Notes: generated by a model not told the origin, from the sequence alone. 64,000 nt of DNA from Nitrospira sp. (GCA_024998625.1 JACOEL010000008.1:62001-126000), one strand, 5' to 3'. Positions 10,015-24,075 are shown, counted from the first letter of the stretch. Numbers and translations are program-made.

Positions 10015-10218
10015 ATGCGTACCAATATTGTGATCGACGAAGAATTGATGCATCAGGCCATGAAGGCAGCTGGGGCTCGAACCAAACGTGAAACCGTCGA
10101 GGCTGGATTGAAAATGCTTATCCGAGTCTACCGCCAAGGAGAAGCACGCAAGCTCCGAGGCACAATACATTGGGAAGGCAATTTAGATGAAGCACGTCAA
10201 GGACGACTGCCTGTATGA
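10015..10218 (+). CDS. vapB: VapB-type antitoxin
   Basis: A 67-residue antitoxin starting MRTNIVIDEELMHQAMKAAG, the ribbon-helix-helix N-terminus of VapB proteins, followed by TKRETVEAGLKMLIRVYRQ, which completes the DNA-binding fold. The C-terminal part (LRGTIHWEGNLDEARQGR) is the usual toxin-neutralising tail with a conserved W. The frame is open from an upstream ATG at 9985, but the conserved sequence begins at 10015. The stop TGA overlaps the start of a vapC-like frame by four bases (ATGA), the normal vapBC layout. The toxin is broken, so this antitoxin appears to be orphaned. Confidence 0.82.
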   Translation: MRTNIVIDEELMHQAMKAAGARTKRETVEAGLKMLIRVYRQGEARKLRGTIHWEGNLDEARQGRLPV

Positions 10219-10346
10219 TTATCGTCGATTCCCCCGCCTGGACTAATTCATTCGACTTAGCAGCTGATTCGATGCGCAAAAGTAAACAAATTTTGCCAAC
10301 CGCTACTATTTCAATTAAGGGCACTACCAGGGAATGTGAATTGTGA
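10215..10346 (+). pseudogene. vapC: Truncated VapC toxin remnant
   Basis: The frame starts with MIIVDSPAWTNSF, matching the N-terminus of VapC PIN-domain RNases (MIIVD[TS]xxW). It includes the first catalytic aspartate. After about 14 residues the similarity is lost and a stop comes at 10344-10346, for a total of 43 codons instead of about 130. The later PIN-domain acidic residues are therefore absent. The four-base overlap with vapB supports its origin as the module's toxin. Confidence 0.65.
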
Positions 10347-10862
10347 CACCGGCAGCAGCCCACACGCGCAAATTAAGTCCCTTATTAGTCGACTAAGTAA
10401 GCGAGTTTATTTGTCGCCTTTAGTGCCCGTGCAGTGAAAGCAAACGACTTTGTACAGTCACATTGAAAGTAGAGAACATCATACTTTGCTGGATTTTTAG
10501 ACTCTGCGGTAAGCGACTTTATTTTTCTCCACACGTAACATCGTAAGCCCACCAACGTCGTCTGGGCCTGAAGCCGAGGGGGATGCAGCATCAGCTGCAT
10601 CCCCCTCGGTTGTTGCCAGGCGAACGACATCTTTAATGCTGCCTTCTGCTACAGCTGAGCGGCTACCGCTGTAGCGCCGCTCCACGGGCATGACCGGTGG
10701 TGACCTCAGGCAAAGTCCGTCGCACCTGCGAATTCACCTCTCCCTTGCTGATCACGATTCAGGCATTGCCTTTGCTCATTCCGACATGAGGACCTTCCAG
10801 GGCCGACGTTGGAGATTCGGCGCAGAGGCCATCAACCAGGCTTTATCACCCAGAGGTGCAAC
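10347..10862. other. Gene-free stretch before the gluconeogenic operon
   Basis: About 515 bases with no gene I can support. It is AT-richer between 10380 and 10540, and holds the perfect hairpin at 10574-10609, listed separately. Frames on both strands lack ribosome sites and family motifs. Confidence 0.5.
10574..10609. repeat. Perfect inverted repeat, 15-bp stem with 6-base loop
   Basis: The left arm CCGAGGGGGATGCAG pairs without mismatch with CTGCATCCCCCTCGG across the loop CATCAG. It could be a transcription terminator, since TTGTTG follows on the plus strand, but there is no long T-run on either side. It could equally be a remnant of a mobile element. It stands about 250 bases before the FBP aldolase/phosphatase gene. 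Confidence 0.75.
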
Positions 10863-11975
10863 ATGGCAGCGGAGAGCACACAGACCATCACGTTAAGCGT
10901 GATCAAGGCGGACATCGGTGGATTCGTCGGGCATTCGGCCATGCATCCGGCCTTGATGGATTGCGCGAAGGAGAAGCTTGCGGGGCCGAAGACCAGCGGG
11001 CTGCTGGTCGATTACCATGTGTCGGCCTGCGGCGATGACTTGCAGCTCATCATGACGCATCGTCACGGCGTGGATCACGAGCGGATCCACCGTCTTGCCT
11101 GGGACACGTTTGAAGCCGGCACGGCGGTCGCGAAGGAACTGCACCTCTACGGCGCAGGGCAGGATCTGCTGGCCGATGCCTTCAGTGGAAATGTGCGCGG
11201 GCAGGGGCCGGGTGTGGCTGAAATGGAATTCGTGGAACGGAAGTCCGATCCGGTGTTGATTTTCATGGCGGACAAGACCTCGGCGGGCGCCTGGAATCTC
11301 CCCCTGTACAAAATGTTCGCCGATCCGTTCAATACGGCGGGTCTCGTCATTGCGCCCACGCTGCACCAGGGATTCCGGTTCGAGGTGCACGATATCTACG
11401 AGCATAAGAAGATCTCATTCGATTGTCCCGAAGAGCTCTACGACATGTTGATGTTCATCGGCTCTCCCGGTAAGTACACGATCAAGTACGTGTACTCGCG
11501 GGCGGACGGGACGATTGCGGCGGCTTCATCCACGGAGCGGCTCTCACTCATTGCGGGCAAGTATGTCGGGAAAGACGATCCGGTGATGATCGTCCGCGCG
11601 CAGCAGAACTTTCCGGCGGTGGGCGAAGTGCTCGATCCGTTCCGGTATCCCTGGATCATCGAGGGTTGGATGCGTGGTTCGCACTACGGTCCGCTCATGC
11701 CGGTCTCGGTGAAGCAGGCGACACCGACCCGCTTCGATGGGCCTCCGCGTGTCGCCTGTCTGGGATTTCAATTGGCTGACGGCACACTCGTTGGGCCGCG
11801 GGATATGTTCGACGATCCGTCGTATGATGAAGCGCGCCGGGATGCGAATCGGATCGCCGATGTGTTACGGATGCACGGTCCCTTTGAACCGCACCGGTTG
11901 CCCCTCGATGACATGGAGTACACGACCATGCCGCAGATTATGAAGAAGTTGGAAGGTCGCTGGGCCAAGGGGTAG
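10863..11975 (+). CDS. fbp: Fructose-1,6-bisphosphate aldolase/phosphatase (bifunctional)
   Basis: Bifunctional gluconeogenic enzyme that condenses triose phosphates to fructose 1,6-bisphosphate and then dephosphorylates it to fructose 6-phosphate. The 370-residue product from the ATG at 10863 (preceded by AGAGGTG) begins TITLSVIKADIGGFVGHSAM, the metal-binding N-terminus diagnostic for this archaeal-type (class V FBPase) family. Further family segments are DYHVSACGDDLQLIMTH, GRGQGPGVAEMEF-like (VRGQGPGVAEMEF) and MRGSHYGPLMPVSV. The frame stays open upstream to 10809, but those residues are not family-like. It heads a likely operon with a cupin, an ACT-domain protein and RlpA. Use of this enzyme fits an autotroph running the reverse TCA cycle, which is inference. 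Confidence 0.93.
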   Translation: MAAESTQTITLSVIKADIGGFVGHSAMHPALMDCAKEKLAGPKTSGLLVDYHVSACGDDLQLIMTHRHGVDHERIHRLAWDTFEAGTAVAKELHLYGAGQDLLADAFSGNVRGQGPGVAEMEFVERKSDPVLIFMADKTSAGAWNLPLYKMFADPFNTAGLVIAPTLHQGFRFEVHDIYEHKKISFDCPEELYDMLMFIGSPGKYTIKYVYSRADGTIAAASSTERLSLIAGKYVGKDDPVMIVRAQQNFPAVGEVLDPFRYPWIIEGWMRGSHYGPLMPVSVKQATPTRFDGPPRVACLGFQLADGTLVGPRDMFDDPSYDEARRDANRIADVLRMHGPFEPHRLPLDDMEYTTMPQIMKKLEGRWAKG

Positions 11976-11991
11976 CAGGATGGGGAGAACT

Positions 11992-12270
11992 ATGGTCACG
12001 GTCGATCAGCAAGCAGTCGCCAGGGAATGGCAGGCGCGGGGCTTCAGTTGTGATCTTTGGGTTGATCCGCCCGGGCAAGTGTGGGAGGATTACCGCCACG
12101 CGACCGACGAGTTGGTGATGCCGGTCGAGGGCCGGTTGGAACTGGAGTTCGGGGGCCGGTGTGTCAGGCCCGAACCGGGCGAGGAGATCCTCATTCCGGC
12201 CGGAGTGTCCCATACCGTCAGAAACATCGGCGGCACCAGCGTGAAGTGGCTGTATGGATATAGTCGCTAA
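11992..12270 (+). CDS. Cupin-domain protein
   Basis: A 92-residue single-domain cupin of unknown substrate. The beta-barrel core is visible: DYRHATDELVMPVEGRLELE matches cupin motif 1 in part, and PGEEILIPAGVSHTVRNIGG matches motif 2 with its conserved P, G and H. I chose the ATG at 11992 because GGGGAG precedes it at good spacing; an ATG at 11980 is also possible. It lies 16 bases after the FBP aldolase/phosphatase gene and before the ACT-domain gene. The link to sugar metabolism is positional only. Confidence 0.8.
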   Translation: MVTVDQQAVAREWQARGFSCDLWVDPPGQVWEDYRHATDELVMPVEGRLELEFGGRCVRPEPGEEILIPAGVSHTVRNIGGTSVKWLYGYSR

Positions 12271-12309
12271 CATCCGAGACGAACTGACTCAGCAGAGGGA
12301 GAGGAGCCC

Positions 12310-12720
12310 ATGCCGACAACGACGCAATTTGTGGTGAGTGGACAGAGTAAGCCTGGAGTGCTGGCTGAAGTAGCGGCCGTGCTCGGGGCTGCGGGAGTCA
12401 ACATCAAGGCCTTCTCTGCGCCCGAGGTCACCGGCCCCGGGAAGCTGCGGTTGATCGTGGCGGATGTGGATGCGGCTCGTATTGCGCTCAGAAAATCCAA
12501 GATCAAGTTCCGTGAAGAGACCGCCCTGATTTTGAGTCTGGAGAATAAGCCCGGCGCCTTGAAACAGGTGGCCGATTCGCTCACCAGGGCTCGCATCAAT
12601 GTGAAGTGCGGCTATTGCACCCCGTCGCGGGAAGGCAAACGCGCGATCGTGGTGCTGACCGTTTCGAACACGACCAAAGCCCTCGGGGTGCTGCGCACCC
12701 ATTCACTCGACGAATTCTAA
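12310..12720 (+). CDS. Tandem ACT-domain protein
   Basis: A 136-residue protein made of two ACT domains and no catalytic domain. The first (KPGVLAEVAAVLGAAGVNIK) and second (NKPGALKQVADSLTRARINV) each show the PG-x-L turn and the helix-strand pattern of the fold. Such stand-alone ACT proteins bind amino acids or other small ligands and modulate enzymes; the ligand here is unknown. It is preceded by GGAGAGGAG and lies 39 bases after the cupin gene and 8 bases before rlpA, so the genes are probably cotranscribed. Confidence 0.87.
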   Translation: MPTTTQFVVSGQSKPGVLAEVAAVLGAAGVNIKAFSAPEVTGPGKLRLIVADVDAARIALRKSKIKFREETALILSLENKPGALKQVADSLTRARINVKCGYCTPSREGKRAIVVLTVSNTTKALGVLRTHSLDEF

Positions 12721-12728
12721 TCCGCCTT

Positions 12729-13436
12729 ATGCCTGGGGAGAAGAGGACAAGCACCAGCCGTCTTCTTCTCTCCCTGTTCGCTTTTCTCCTCACCACATGG
12801 CTCAGCGGCTGCTCCGGCTGGAGTCCGGCGCGCCCTTCGTATCCACCCGGTTATCCGCTGGGGTTTATCGAACGGGGCAGCGCGTCCTGGTATGGGCCAG
12901 GCTTCCACGGCAACCGCACGGCAAACGGAGAAGTCTACGACATGCACAAATTGACGGCGGCGCACCGGACATTGCCGCTGGGGTCGGTGGCGGTCGTGCG
13001 ATCCCTGAGCACTGGCCGGCAGGTGACCGTGCGGATCAACGATCGGGGGCCGTTTGCGCGCGGGAGAATTCTGGACCTGTCTCTGGCCGGAGCCCAGGCT
13101 GTCGGGATGGTCGGGCGCGGCACCGATGAGATCGAACTCCGGGTGATCAGTTACGAGGGACGAGTCGGGGGGATGGGGGTGTTGCGCGTGCAGGTCGGTT
13201 CCTTTGCCGATCCGGCCAACGCACGAGCTTTGCTCGAACGGTTGAGGAGTGCCTATCCTGGTTCAAAGATCGTCGGTGTCGATCTGCCGGATGGTCGCCG
13301 GTATCGGGTGTATGTGGGACAATTTCAAACGGAGGTCGCAGCCGAGCAGGCCGCCGCGCATCTGAGACGGGCACTGGAGACCGATCCATTCATCGTGCGC
13401 GACGATGCGCCGGGGGCGACTACGGGGAATCCTTGA
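12729..13436 (+). CDS. rlpA: RlpA-like septal lytic transglycosylase lipoprotein with SPOR domain
   Basis: Outer-membrane lipoprotein that binds and probably cleaves glycan strands at the septum. From the ATG at 12729 the product is 235 residues. A lipoprotein signal ends in LSGC. The double-psi barrel follows with the family motifs GSASWYGPGFHGNRTANGE, the TAAHRTLPLGS segment and VRINDRGPFARGRILDLS, in which the catalytic-type H and D residues are present. The last 80 residues (VLRVQVGSFADPANARALLE onward) are a SPOR domain that binds denuded peptidoglycan. The frame is open upstream inside the ACT gene, but the lipobox fixes this start. It ends the operon. Confidence 0.9.
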   Translation: MPGEKRTSTSRLLLSLFAFLLTTWLSGCSGWSPARPSYPPGYPLGFIERGSASWYGPGFHGNRTANGEVYDMHKLTAAHRTLPLGSVAVVRSLSTGRQVTVRINDRGPFARGRILDLSLAGAQAVGMVGRGTDEIELRVISYEGRVGGMGVLRVQVGSFADPANARALLERLRSAYPGSKIVGVDLPDGRRYRVYVGQFQTEVAAEQAAAHLRRALETDPFIVRDDAPGATTGNP

Positions 13437-13703
13437 GGCTGCGGGAGCATGGTAAATAGTCTAAATGACTGATATGCTGATTAATTGTGCTCGGCAAGGA
13501 AGTGTCGTAATGCTTGATGCGCCTGTCTGCCTGTGCTAATTGTAATACGCGATGGATGAAAGTGACCCGAGAGGACCCGGTCTGGTCGTCTTCTCACGAC
13601 ATAGGGCAAGTCTTGCAGTTCGAACCCAAGGCTTCGGACTGATCCAAGGTTCCACCATTCACTCCTTCAACGTGAGTCTGCACCTCTAACTTCGATAGGT
13701 CTT
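13437..13703. other. Intergenic stretch before the CorC gene
   Basis: 267 bases that probably hold the promoter of the following gene. I see no clear -35/-10 pair or terminator. A GTTCGAAC word near 13620 recalls a tRNA T-arm, but no tRNA can be folded around it. Confidence 0.35.
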
Positions 13704-18909
<5,206 letters not shown>

Positions 18910-18910
<1 letters not shown>

Positions 18911-19863
18911 TATCGGCCGGGATGTAGTGGATCGTCGCTCTCGAAAAAGAAATCGCCGAGGCCTTGCGGCAAGGCCTGGTCGCCCAGGGCGCGCTTTCGC
19001 CGGCGTGACTGAGTCGGCAAATCGAGTGCTTCTTCACCGAGGACTTTCATCAGTGATTCCCGCCAGGCGGCATCGGCCGACAGCGGGTGCGTCGGGTCCT
19101 GCGCGCGACGCTTCAGCGCGTACTGCAGGAGATGAATGCCATCGCGCACGGAATATTCGAGACTGAGCTGGTGGGCTTCCTGGAGAAAGTCGACGGTCAT
19201 GGCCAGCATCTCTGCCGGCGCGAAGGGTAGGTGGTAACGGAGGATCGCCAGTTCGTCTTCGCGCGCAGGGAACCCCATGCCCAGCGTCGGCTGCAAGCGC
19301 GAGAGAATATAATCGGGCACCTCATATGTGGAGGCGTCTTCGTTCATGGTCACGCAGCAGCGGAAATCGGCATGGGCGTTGATCAAAATGCCGGCGATGA
19401 TGGATTCCACGCAACGCCGGTGATCCAGTAGCGGAGCCAGCGAGGCCCAGCTCTTTTCGTTCATGCGGTTGCCTTCGTCCAGTACGCAGATGCTGCCCGT
19501 GAGCACCGCAGTGACCAGCGGCGAGGCGTGGTAACTGATGGTGCCGGATTCCGCCAAGACGGGCGTGATCAGCAGGTCTTCCGGGCGCGTATCGGCCGTG
19601 CATTGGAAGACATAGAGGTTCTGCTTGCGTTCGCGGGCTCCCGCCATCGCCAGGGTGGTCTTGCCGATCCCCGGTTGGCCGGTGATGCGGGGAGACAGCG
19701 GCCGGTCCCGCTCGTCGATCACTAGCCAGCAGGCCAGCAACTGTTTCAGAATCTCTCGGTTCCCGATCCATTCCTGGCCCATCGTCATGGGTTGAGCCAG
19801 GTGCAGTGTAATGCCTTCGATGGTGATGGTGCGAGACGCGGCCGGTTGTGTGCTGGGTGACAT
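18910..19863 (-). CDS. MoxR-type AAA+ ATPase
   Basis: A 317-residue AAA+ ATPase. Walker A is [11 protein letters not shown] (60-70), Walker [11 protein letters not shown] (125-134, where most MoxR proteins have DEINR), and sensor 1 lies in CVTMNED (about 170-176). The C-terminal lid has the segment [15 protein letters not shown]. MoxR proteins act as chaperone-like remodelers of a partner protein, often with a von Willebrand A protein; none is encoded nearby. I chose the ATG at 19863 because the conserved sequence begins there; the frame is open upstream to 20103 and an ATG at 19887 is possible. The stop overlaps the start of the TraB/ChaN-like gene, so the two are probably partners. Confidence 0.88.
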
Positions 19864-19969
19864 GGTCTTTCGTGTCGGCGATTGCATAAAATAAGGGGAA
19901 CGGCAATCTCGTGCGAACGGTAGCATAGGGGTGGGGAGGGGGTCAAACCTCTGAGCAGCCCATTTCACT

Positions 19970-19998
19970 TTGACTTTCGCTGCCTTGGACCGTATTCT
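19970..19998 (+). promoter_or_regulatory. Candidate sigma-70 promoter for the LysM lipoprotein gene
   Basis: TTGACT (19970-19975) and TATTCT (19993-19998) are separated by 17 bases, with five and four matches to the consensus. The LysM gene starts about 100 bases downstream, with the trp operon behind it. Confidence 0.45.
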
Positions 19999-20101
19999 AC
20001 CGGCTTTCCACGGCTGCAAATGGGAACGGATGCGCCATGAGCGGGTTACCGTGATGATATTCGAAAGCCTCTCCTGGAGAAGGCAGCAACGAAGGAGCGA
20101 C

Positions 20102-20800
20102 ATGATGAGTCAGCGAAACTCACGGATGAGACACGCAGTAGTGGTTCCGATCGGGTTGCTCGTACTGAGCGGCCTGAATATGAGCGGATGCGTGATGTCG
20201 GAGAAGTATGAAGCCGAGAAAGCGCGCAGCTTGAATTTCCAGCGGCTCCTGGCGCAGGAAGAAAAGCGAAGCGCCGAATTAGACAGCGAAGTCAAACGAA
20301 GCAAACGCGAACTGAGTGAATACGAGGCCCGTAATCGGGAACTCGGCGCTCAGGTGGAAGCGGTGCGTCAGCAGGCGGCTCAAATTCAGGAAGAGGCGCA
20401 GGCGATGAAGGAAGCCAGCCTGCTTGAGAAGCGGGCGCATGAAGACATGAAGCGCCTGACGACGATTCCGTCAAAGACGAAAAAGGCGGCAACTACGGCG
20501 AAGAAGGACTTTACGGCGGCCGTGGATGAGGCGCTGAAGACGGATGTGTCGTCGGAATTGAGCCTGGAGTCGGCGAAGGAGGCGGCCAAGGATACCTTCG
20601 GTCACGAGCAGGCGGCTGCGGATGCCCTCGGGGCAGCTTCGGCATCGGTAACCGGCAACACCCACACGGTGCGTCCCGGTGAAACCCTGTATCGCATCGG
20701 GCAGAAATACCACGTCGGTGTGGATCAATTGCGGAAGTGGAACAATTTGGACAATAACACGGTTGTGGTCGGGCAGAAGTTGATTGTCAGCCGGCCCTAG
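20102..20800 (+). CDS. LysM-domain lipoprotein with coiled coil
   Basis: A 232-residue predicted outer-membrane lipoprotein that binds peptidoglycan. The start at 20102 follows GAAGGAGCGAC; a second ATG follows directly. The signal ends in the lipobox NMSGC. Residues about 35-130 form a charged coiled coil ([40 protein letters not shown]). The C-terminal 45 residues are a LysM domain ([34 protein letters not shown]). The last base of its stop is also the first base of a possible GTG start for trpE, so it may be cotranscribed with the trp genes. A promoter candidate lies about 100 bases upstream. Confidence 0.88.
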   Translation: MMSQRNSRMRHAVVVPIGLLVLSGLNMSGCVMSEKYEAEKARSLNFQRLLAQEEKRSAELDSEVKRSKRELSEYEARNRELGAQVEAVRQQAAQIQEEAQAMKEASLLEKRAHEDMKRLTTIPSKTKKAATTAKKDFTAAVDEALKTDVSSELSLESAKEAAKDTFGHEQAAADALGAASASVTGNTHTVRPGETLYRIGQKYHVGVDQLRKWNNLDNNTVVVGQKLIVSRP

Positions 20801-20820
20801 TGTGGCGATCGTCGTGTCCT

Positions 20821-22317
20821 ATGAGCAGACAGCACTACTCTCTCACTCTGGATGAGTTTCGAGCCCTGGCGGCGGAAGGTAATCTGATTCCGCTCTATCG
20901 GGAGATTCTGGCGGACTATGAGACGCCGGTGTCGGCGTTTGCCAAGATCGACCATGGGCCGACGGCCTATCTGCTGGAGAGTGTGGCCGGCGGTGAAAAT
21001 TGGGCGCGGTATTCGTTTCTGGGAAGCGGCTCCTCGGCAGTCATCCGCGAAGAGAAGGGCGATTTGGTGTTGATCCGCGGGAAGAAGAACCTGCGGATTC
21101 AGAGCCGCGGCAATCCGCTGGAGCGGCTGCGTGAATTGATGGAAGAATATCGGCCGGTGACGGTGCCGGGCCTGCCCCGGTTCGTGGGCGGTGCGGTGGG
21201 ATACTTCAGTTACGATATGGTGCGGACGTTCGAGGAACTGCCGGCGCTGCGCAAAGACAGCCTCGACCTGCCGGACTTCGCCTTTCTGCTCACCGACACG
21301 CTGTTGATTTTCGATAACGTCTCGCAGAAAATCAAAGTGGTTGCGAACGCCTACCTGGAGTCGACCAAGGACCGAGACATCCGTGACGCCTATCGCCATG
21401 CGACCGCGCGGATCGAAGAGATGATCGCGCGGTTGAAGCGGCCGGTGCGGCAACCGCGGCAGAAACGCCGCCGGAAGCCGATCACCTTTACGTCCAACAT
21501 GAACAAGGCCGATTTCGAGAAGATGGTCACGCGGACCAAGGAATATATCCGTTCAGGCGATATCGTGCAGGCCGTCCTGTCTCAACGATGGGAAACGCAG
21601 ATCCATACGACCCCGTTCCAGTTGTACCGTGCCCTCCGGGTCATCAATCCCTCGCCCTACATGTATTACCTGCGTGTGGCCGGCGTGGAGTTGGTGGGAT
21701 CGTCGCCGGAGACTCTGGTGCGGTGTGAAGACGGCCAGATCTCCTTGCGCCCCATCGCCGGCACGCGTCGCCGCGGGCAGACGCCGGAAGAAGATCTGGA
21801 CCTGGCGCGACGGTTGTTGGCGGATGAAAAAGAGCGAGCGGAACATGTGATGCTCGTGGATCTGGGCCGGAACGACGTGGGGCGGGTGGCAGCCAGAGGC
21901 TCGGTGAAGGTAGAGTCGCTCATGCAGGTCGAGCGCTATTCCCACGTCATGCATATCGTGTCGCAAGTGACGGGACAGCTGGAGATGGGGAAATCTGTTT
22001 ACGACGTCATGCGGGCCTGTTTTCCGGCGGGGACCGTGTCGGGTGCGCCGAAGATTCGCGCCATGGAAATCATCGAAGAGTTGGAGCCGACGCGCCGCGG
22101 CCCCTATGCGGGCGCGGTGGGGTACTTCGGCTTTTCCGGCAACATGGACATGTGCATCAACATCCGGACCATCGTGATCAAGGGGCGGCAGGCTTATATT
22201 CAAGCGGGCGCCGGAATCGTCGCCGATTCGAATCCCGAATATGAGTATGAGGAAACCTGCAACAAAGCGCGGGCAATGATGAAAGCCATCGAACTCGCCG
22301 AGCAGGGGCTGGAGTGA
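20821..22317 (+). CDS. trpE: Anthranilate synthase component I
   Basis: Converts chorismate and ammonia (from the TrpG subunit) to anthranilate, the first step of tryptophan synthesis. The 498-residue product carries the feedback-binding LLES motif (AYLLESVAGGENWARYSF) and the C-terminal chorismate-binding domain with PSPYMYYLRV, GSSPETLVRC, PIAGTRRRG and FPAGTVSGAPKIRAMEIIEE. A GTG at 20800, overlapping the previous stop, could add seven residues; I prefer the ATG at 20821. It opens the order trpE-G-D-C-lipoprotein-F-B-A. No attenuator-like leader peptide was seen. Confidence 0.96.
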   Translation: MSRQHYSLTLDEFRALAAEGNLIPLYREILADYETPVSAFAKIDHGPTAYLLESVAGGENWARYSFLGSGSSAVIREEKGDLVLIRGKKNLRIQSRGNPLERLRELMEEYRPVTVPGLPRFVGGAVGYFSYDMVRTFEELPALRKDSLDLPDFAFLLTDTLLIFDNVSQKIKVVANAYLESTKDRDIRDAYRHATARIEEMIARLKRPVRQPRQKRRRKPITFTSNMNKADFEKMVTRTKEYIRSGDIVQAVLSQRWETQIHTTPFQLYRALRVINPSPYMYYLRVAGVELVGSSPETLVRCEDGQISLRPIAGTRRRGQTPEEDLDLARRLLADEKERAEHVMLVDLGRNDVGRVAARGSVKVESLMQVERYSHVMHIVSQVTGQLEMGKSVYDVMRACFPAGTVSGAPKIRAMEIIEELEPTRRGPYAGAVGYFGFSGNMDMCINIRTIVIKGRQAYIQAGAGIVADSNPEYEYEETCNKARAMMKAIELAEQGLE

Positions 22318-22321
22318 GGAA

Positions 22322-22343
22322 GACGTCAAACGTCAATGGTCAT
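22322..22343. repeat. Short dispersed palindromic word in the trpE-trpG gap
   Basis: The gap between trpE and trpG (22318-22404) contains CGTCAAACGTCAATGG. The reverse complement of its core (TTGACGTTTGACG) recurs nearly exactly near 54373 as ATGACGTTTGACG. These look like copies of a small intergenic repeat family. The gap also holds degenerate GACGAATGAC/ACGAGTGAC words. Confidence 0.35.
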
Positions 22344-22404
22344 GCGACCGAAGCCAATCATCGTTCGATTGACGAATGACTATTAACGAGTGACGGGTTG
22401 TATC

Positions 22405-22968
22405 ATGTTGTTGATGATCGACAATTACGATTCCTTTACCTACAACCTCGTGCAATATTTCGGCGAGTTGGGGGAAGATGTGGTCGTCTACAGAAACGAC
22501 AAGATTTCCATCCGGGAGATCGAGGCGTTGAAGCCGCGCCGTCTCGTCATTTCGCCCGGCCCTTGCACGCCGAACGAGGCGGGAATCTCGGTGGAAGCGA
22601 TTCGGCATTTCGGCGGCAAGTTGCCGTTGCTGGGTGTGTGTCTCGGCCACCAATCGTTGGCGGTTGCGTTCGGCGGCGAAGTGATCCGCGCCGAGCGTCT
22701 CATGCACGGCAAGACGTCGATGGTTCGCCACGACGGTCGCACGATTTTTCGCAATCTTCCGAACCCGTTTGAGGCCACCCGCTATCATTCACTCATCGTG
22801 AATCGCAAGAATCTCCCGGCCTGTTTCGAGATCAGCGCCGAGACCGCCGAAGGCGAGATCATGGGGATGCGCCACAAGACGCTGGGTATCGAGGGTGTGC
22901 AATTCCATCCGGAATCGATTCTCACCACCGCCGGTAAGGAGCTGCTCAGGAATTTCTTGAAACTCTAG
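22405..22968 (+). CDS. trpG: Anthranilate synthase component II (glutamine amidotransferase)
   Basis: Releases ammonia from glutamine for TrpE; in many bacteria it also serves aminodeoxychorismate synthase. The product is 187 residues from the ATG at 22405, where the family sequence [19 protein letters not shown] begins; the frame opens 15 bases earlier. The class I amidotransferase triad is visible: the nucleophile Cys in [13 protein letters not shown] and the His-Glu pair in [19 protein letters not shown] forms the oxyanion region. trpD follows 86 bases on. Confidence 0.95.
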   Translation: MLLMIDNYDSFTYNLVQYFGELGEDVVVYRNDKISIREIEALKPRRLVISPGPCTPNEAGISVEAIRHFGGKLPLLGVCLGHQSLAVAFGGEVIRAERLMHGKTSMVRHDGRTIFRNLPNPFEATRYHSLIVNRKNLPACFEISAETAEGEIMGMRHKTLGIEGVQFHPESILTTAGKELLRNFLKL

Positions 22969-23054
22969 TCCACGGCTGTCGGCCACCGGCAATCAGTGTC
23001 CTCTATGAAGCCTTCCGACTGATTACCGACCGCGGATCGCTGATCGCGCCCCTC

Positions 23055-24071
23055 ATGATCAAAGACGCAATCAATACATTGGCCGAACGGTCCGATCTCA
23101 CCGAGCAAGAAGCTGAAACCGTGATGGGCGAGATTATGGACGGCGCGGCCACTTCCGCCCAGATCGCCGGCTATCTCATGGGGCTGCGGATGAAGGGGGA
23201 AACCGTGGCCGAGATCGCCGGCTCCGTGCAGGCTATGCGGGCCCGCGCGACCAAAATCCGGGTGCGGGATTCCCAGGTCGTAGATACCTGCGGCACCGGC
23301 GGTGATCGGGCGCATACCTTCAATATTTCGACTACTGCGGCGTTCGTGGCGGCGGGCGCCGGGCTGACGGTGGCGAAACATGGCAACCGGTCGGTCTCGT
23401 CCAAATCAGGCAGTGCCGATGTGTTGGCCGCGCTGGGTGTGGCGATCGATCTCCCGCCTGAGCGGGTCGCCGATTGTGTGAACGAGGTGGGGATCGGGTT
23501 TCTCTTCGCTCCGCTGTATCATAGTGCGATGAAACACTGTGCCCAGCCGCGGCAGGAACTGGGGATTCGGACGCTGCTGAATATTCTTGGCCCGTTGACC
23601 AATCCGGCCGGTGCCCGCATACAGGTCGTCGGGGTATTCGATGCCGGCTTGACGGAGTTGTTGGCCAAGGTGCTGCTTCACCTGGGCGCGCAACATTGTT
23701 TTGTCGTGCACGGCATGGACGGATTGGATGAGATCACCGTCACGGACCGGACCCGGATTTCCGAGGGCAAAGCCGGCGTGGTGTCGAGTTATACCATCGA
23801 TCCGACCGAATTTGGGCTCACGCGCGTCAGACCGAAAGAGCTGGTCGGAGGCAGTGCGGAAGACAATGCCGCCATCACGCGCGATATTTTCCGGGGACGG
23901 AAAGGGCCGAAGCGCGACATCGTGTGCCTGAATGCCGCGCCGGCGCTCGTGGCGGGACGCAAGGCGAAGACGCTGCAGGAAGGGTTTCACCTCGCCCAGC
24001 AGACGATCGACTCGGGTGCGGCGATGGAGAAACTAGATCAGCTCATCGCATTTACGAAGAAGGCGTCGTGA
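23055..24071 (+). CDS. trpD: Anthranilate phosphoribosyltransferase
   Basis: Transfers the phosphoribosyl group of PRPP to anthranilate. The 338-residue protein shows the PRPP-binding loop DTCGTGGDRAHTFNISTT, the anthranilate-site segment KHGNRSVSSKSGSADVLAAL, and GIGFLFAPLYHSAMKHCA followed by RTLLNILGPLTNPA. The length is normal. trpC starts four bases after its stop. Confidence 0.97.
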   Translation: MIKDAINTLAERSDLTEQEAETVMGEIMDGAATSAQIAGYLMGLRMKGETVAEIAGSVQAMRARATKIRVRDSQVVDTCGTGGDRAHTFNISTTAAFVAAGAGLTVAKHGNRSVSSKSGSADVLAALGVAIDLPPERVADCVNEVGIGFLFAPLYHSAMKHCAQPRQELGIRTLLNILGPLTNPAGARIQVVGVFDAGLTELLAKVLLHLGAQHCFVVHGMDGLDEITVTDRTRISEGKAGVVSSYTIDPTEFGLTRVRPKELVGGSAEDNAAITRDIFRGRKGPKRDIVCLNAAPALVAGRKAKTLQEGFHLAQQTIDSGAAMEKLDQLIAFTKKAS

Positions 24072-24075
24072 CATC

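Noticed and set aside
13616-13672. tRNA-like T-arm word (GTTCGAAC) followed later by CCACCA
   Set aside because: The distance between the word and CCA is too long, and no acceptor, D or anticodon arms can be formed around it.
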